NCBI GenBank assembly: GCA_900471605.1
Contig: UCEY01000002.1
Coordinates: 1-64,000, forward strand
DNA from: Hyphomicrobiales bacterium
GTDB taxonomy: Bacteria; Pseudomonadota; Alphaproteobacteria; Rhizobiales; Rhizobiaceae
Direction: 5' to 3'
DNA: 64,000 bases
Shown: one piece after another, positions 62,298 through 64,000 of the stretch
Numbering within the stretch: position 1 is the first letter of the stretch
Layout: each line of letters begins with the position of its first letter
The notes under the pieces: generated by a model
Told to the model about the DNA's origin: nothing
The model's database searches: none
The model's input: the letters and a program-made list of their open reading frames with translations, nothing else
Translations under genes and position numbers: made by a program

Positions 62298-64000
62298 TCA
62301 AAATTGGCGCTTGGTCTCCGATCTCTCGGCATGAAGCGGCTGGTTCCGACGCGCCATGAACCCGTCGAAAAAGGCCGACAGCTCCGCTTGGCCATCGAGC
62401 GGCAGCACATGCGCGACATATTGGTCGGGCCGGACGATGACCGTGCAGCCCTGTTCGCGGTCGATACCGCGCATGTCGAAAATGTCCTGGGCGTTCTTGA
62501 AGTCGGGGCAGAACATTTTCTCGTAGTCGCGGAGCCCGTAACGGCCTTTGCTCGGCAGAAGGAGGGCAGGCATGGCATCGACGGCGAGCGTCCGGTGGGC
62601 CTGTTGGAAAACGGCGCGGAAATCGATCACCGAGTCCATGTCCTGACCGCCGGGCGTATGCCTTTTCACCGGCGACTGAGGGTCATCCGCCAGAAAATCG
62701 CAAAGCGCCCGAAGCCGCGAGGAGGGCTGGGCGCGGTCCTCCGCTCCGGCAAAGGCATAGATGCGCCAGCGGCCGTCAGCCGATGCAGCATGGCCAAGCT
62801 GCATCGGCCTGGCATCGGCCAGCCGGATTACCGGCGCCGAATGGAACCGCGTACCGATCGTCAGCCCCTTGGCGAGATGTTGATGGGTCGCCTCGCCGGT
62901 CAGCACCGACGGCGTGTAACGGGTCGCCGTGCCTGCTGTATAACGCCCGGACCGCACGAAGTATTTCTGGACTTCCGCAGGTTCGATACCGTCGGGATTA
63001 TCCGGCGATTTCAGCGGCGCGCTCAGCATGGCCGACCATTCGCGGTCGAAGTCGATCAATTCCTTGGCGATGGTCTGGCGTTCGGCGGAATAGCTGTGCA
63101 GCAGCTCCGGCCCGCTCCGCCCCTGCAGGACGGCGGCCAGCTTCCAGCCGAGGTTGAAACCGTCCTGCATCGAGACGTTCATGCCCTGGCCGGCTTTCGG
63201 GCTATGCGTATGGCAGGCGTCGCCGGCGATGAAGACGTGCGGAAGGCGGTCCCCCGGAGCGTCTTCCGGCACGTCGTCGAACTTGTCGGTGAGGCGCTGG
63301 CCGATCTCGTAGACCGACCACCAGGCAACCTCCTTCACCTCGAATGTGTGGGGATGCAGGATCCGCTGCACGGCCGCGATCAGCTTGTCGACGGTGATGT
63401 TCCGGCTTGCCACCCGCTCGTTTTCGTTGAGCTTGTCCATCTCCACATAGATGCGGACCATATAGCCGCCTTCGCGCGGGATCAGCACGATACTGCCCTC
63501 CTCGGCGGACTGGATCAGCGCCTTCAGGCGAATATCGGGAAAATCGGTGACCGCGAGCACGTCCATGACGCCCCAGGCGTGGTTGGCGGAATCGCCGTGC
63601 AGTGCCCGGCCGATCGACTTGCGCACCGTGCTGCGTGCGCCGTCGCAGCCGACGGCGTAGCGGGCCTTGACGGTCTCGACCTCGCCTTCGTGGGAGGGAT
63701 CGAGGCGTTCAAGCCTTGCCGTCACCGGACAGTCGGTGGCCGAGGGGTCGATCTCAAGATCGATCAGGCGCCGCGAATAATGCGGTTCGAGCCGGGCCGG
63801 TGATTTGCGCATCACATCCAGGAAGAAATCCTGCACCCGCGCCTGATTGAGGATGACATGCGGGAATTCGGAAAGCCCCTCCTCGGTATCGTCGATCCTG
63901 CCGCTGCGGATGATGTTTTCTCGCCCTGGCTCTTCAGGTTTCCAGAACGAGGTCTCGTTGACCCAGTAGGATTCCTTCAGCACCCGCTCGGCGAAACCGA
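62298..64000 (-). CDS. FAD-dependent aromatic monooxygenase (phenol 2-monooxygenase / 3-hydroxybenzoate 4-monooxygenase type), 5' end outside window
   Basis: The visible part (567 codons plus a stop) encodes the middle and C-terminal parts of a class A flavin monooxygenase. Present are the DG motif GCDGARSTVRKSIG, the FAD ribityl motif FIAGDACHTHSPKAGQGMN, and the C-terminal thioredoxin-like domain of phenol-hydroxylase-like proteins (VIVRPDQYVAHVLPLDG). The N-terminal GxGxxG motif would lie beyond 64000. The reading frame stays open to the window edge (GFAERVLKESYWVNE). Substrate hydroxybenzoate is inferred from the family and the LigI neighbour; phenol or others are possible. Confidence 0.9.
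   Translation of the reverse strand, partial: GFAERVLKESYWVNETSFWKPEEPGRENIIRSGRIDDTEEGLSEFPHVILNQARVQDFFLDVMRKSPARLEPHYSRRLIDLEIDPSATDCPVTARLERLDPSHEGEVETVKARYAVGCDGARSTVRKSIGRALHGDSANHAWGVMDVLAVTDFPDIRLKALIQSAEEGSIVLIPREGGYMVRIYVEMDKLNENERVASRNITVDKLIAAVQRILHPHTFEVKEVAWWSVYEIGQRLTDKFDDVPEDAPGDRLPHVFIAGDACHTHSPKAGQGMNVSMQDGFNLGWKLAAVLQGRSGPELLHSYSAERQTIAKELIDFDREWSAMLSAPLKSPDNPDGIEPAEVQKYFVRSGRYTAGTATRYTPSVLTGEATHQHLAKGLTIGTRFHSAPVIRLADARPMQLGHAASADGRWRIYAFAGAEDRAQPSSRLRALCDFLADDPQSPVKRHTPGGQDMDSVIDFRAVFQQAHRTLAVDAMPALLLPSKGRYGLRDYEKMFCPDFKNAQDIFDMRGIDREQGCTVIVRPDQYVAHVLPLDGQAELSAFFDGFMARRNQPLHAERSETKRQF

Noticed and set aside
1..64000. CRISPR arrays, insertion sequences, prophage genes or attachment sites
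   Set aside because: I saw no regularly spaced repeats, no transposase, integrase or phage structural gene, and the single tRNA is not flanked by an integrase.

Overview
The window looks like a chromosomal segment from an alphaproteobacterium of the Rhizobiaceae (Rhizobium/Agrobacterium type). The evidence is high GC with strong third-position bias, many TGATG stop/start overlaps, GTG/TTG starts, a Flp-pilus (ctp/cpa-tad) locus, YejABEF, LpsL/NoeJ/NoeK-type sugar genes and many small rhizobial-style lipoproteins. I see no insertion sequence, prophage, CRISPR array, rRNA or clear pseudogene. Almost everything is intact core or catabolic gene content.

Layout. 1-3.2 kb: C-P lyase genes phnG-phnH-phnI (minus strand) divergent from their GntR/HutC-type regulator phnF, with a candidate operator between. 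3.2-3.8 kb: a BrnT/BrnA-type toxin-antitoxin pair. 3.8-9 kb (minus strand): gpmA and dapB, two tandem paralogous lipoproteins, glk, mgsA and the murein endopeptidase mepA. 9.1-15 kb: yejABEF oligopeptide importer. 15-20.1 kb: a hydroxyacid dehydrogenase, a small membrane protein, pncB, a DUF1236-like protein, an orphan receiver protein and a UDP-glucuronate epimerase. 20.1-23 kb: mannose-1-phosphate guanylyltransferase and phosphomannomutase, which together make GDP-mannose. 23.2-25 kb: small secreted or membrane proteins and tRNA-Ser(GGA).

25.3-37.2 kb is a nucleoside uptake and salvage region. The plus arm is BMP-type binding protein, ATPase, two permeases, cdd, purine nucleoside phosphorylase, deoC and deoA. 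The minus arm is deoB-add-upp. Together they import nucleosides, deaminate or phosphorolyse them, route (deoxy)ribose-1-phosphate through DeoB to DeoC, and recapture uracil with Upp.

37.3-49.5 kb is a complete Flp/Tad pilus locus. A minus-strand group encodes two TadE/G-like pseudopilins and a stand-alone secretin N-domain protein. The plus strand carries pilA-cpaA-cpaB-cpaC-cpaD-cpaE-cpaF-tadB-tadC, and tadD faces it on the minus strand. A possible CtrA box precedes pilA.

49.6-52.9 kb: leucyl aminopeptidase, a MarR-like regulator, an NlpC/P60 peptidase and a small secreted protein. 53-59.6 kb: a leucine/isovalerate catabolic operon (ivd, mccB, mccA, mvaB, methylglutaconyl-CoA hydratase) that converts isovaleryl-CoA to acetoacetate and acetyl-CoA. 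59.6-64 kb (minus strand): an aromatic-catabolism cluster with a flavin monooxygenase (cut by the window end), a TetR regulator behind a 32-bp near-perfect palindrome, a LigI-like pyrone-dicarboxylate lactonase and a TctC-type binding protein.

The observations most worth a second look are the TetR/aromatic module with its long palindrome, the duplicated start-site module at mvaB, two very small ORFs with strong ribosome-binding sites (24.1 and 48.5 kb), the stand-alone secretin N-domain gene and the tandem lipoprotein pair. I found no convincing wholly new multi-gene system.
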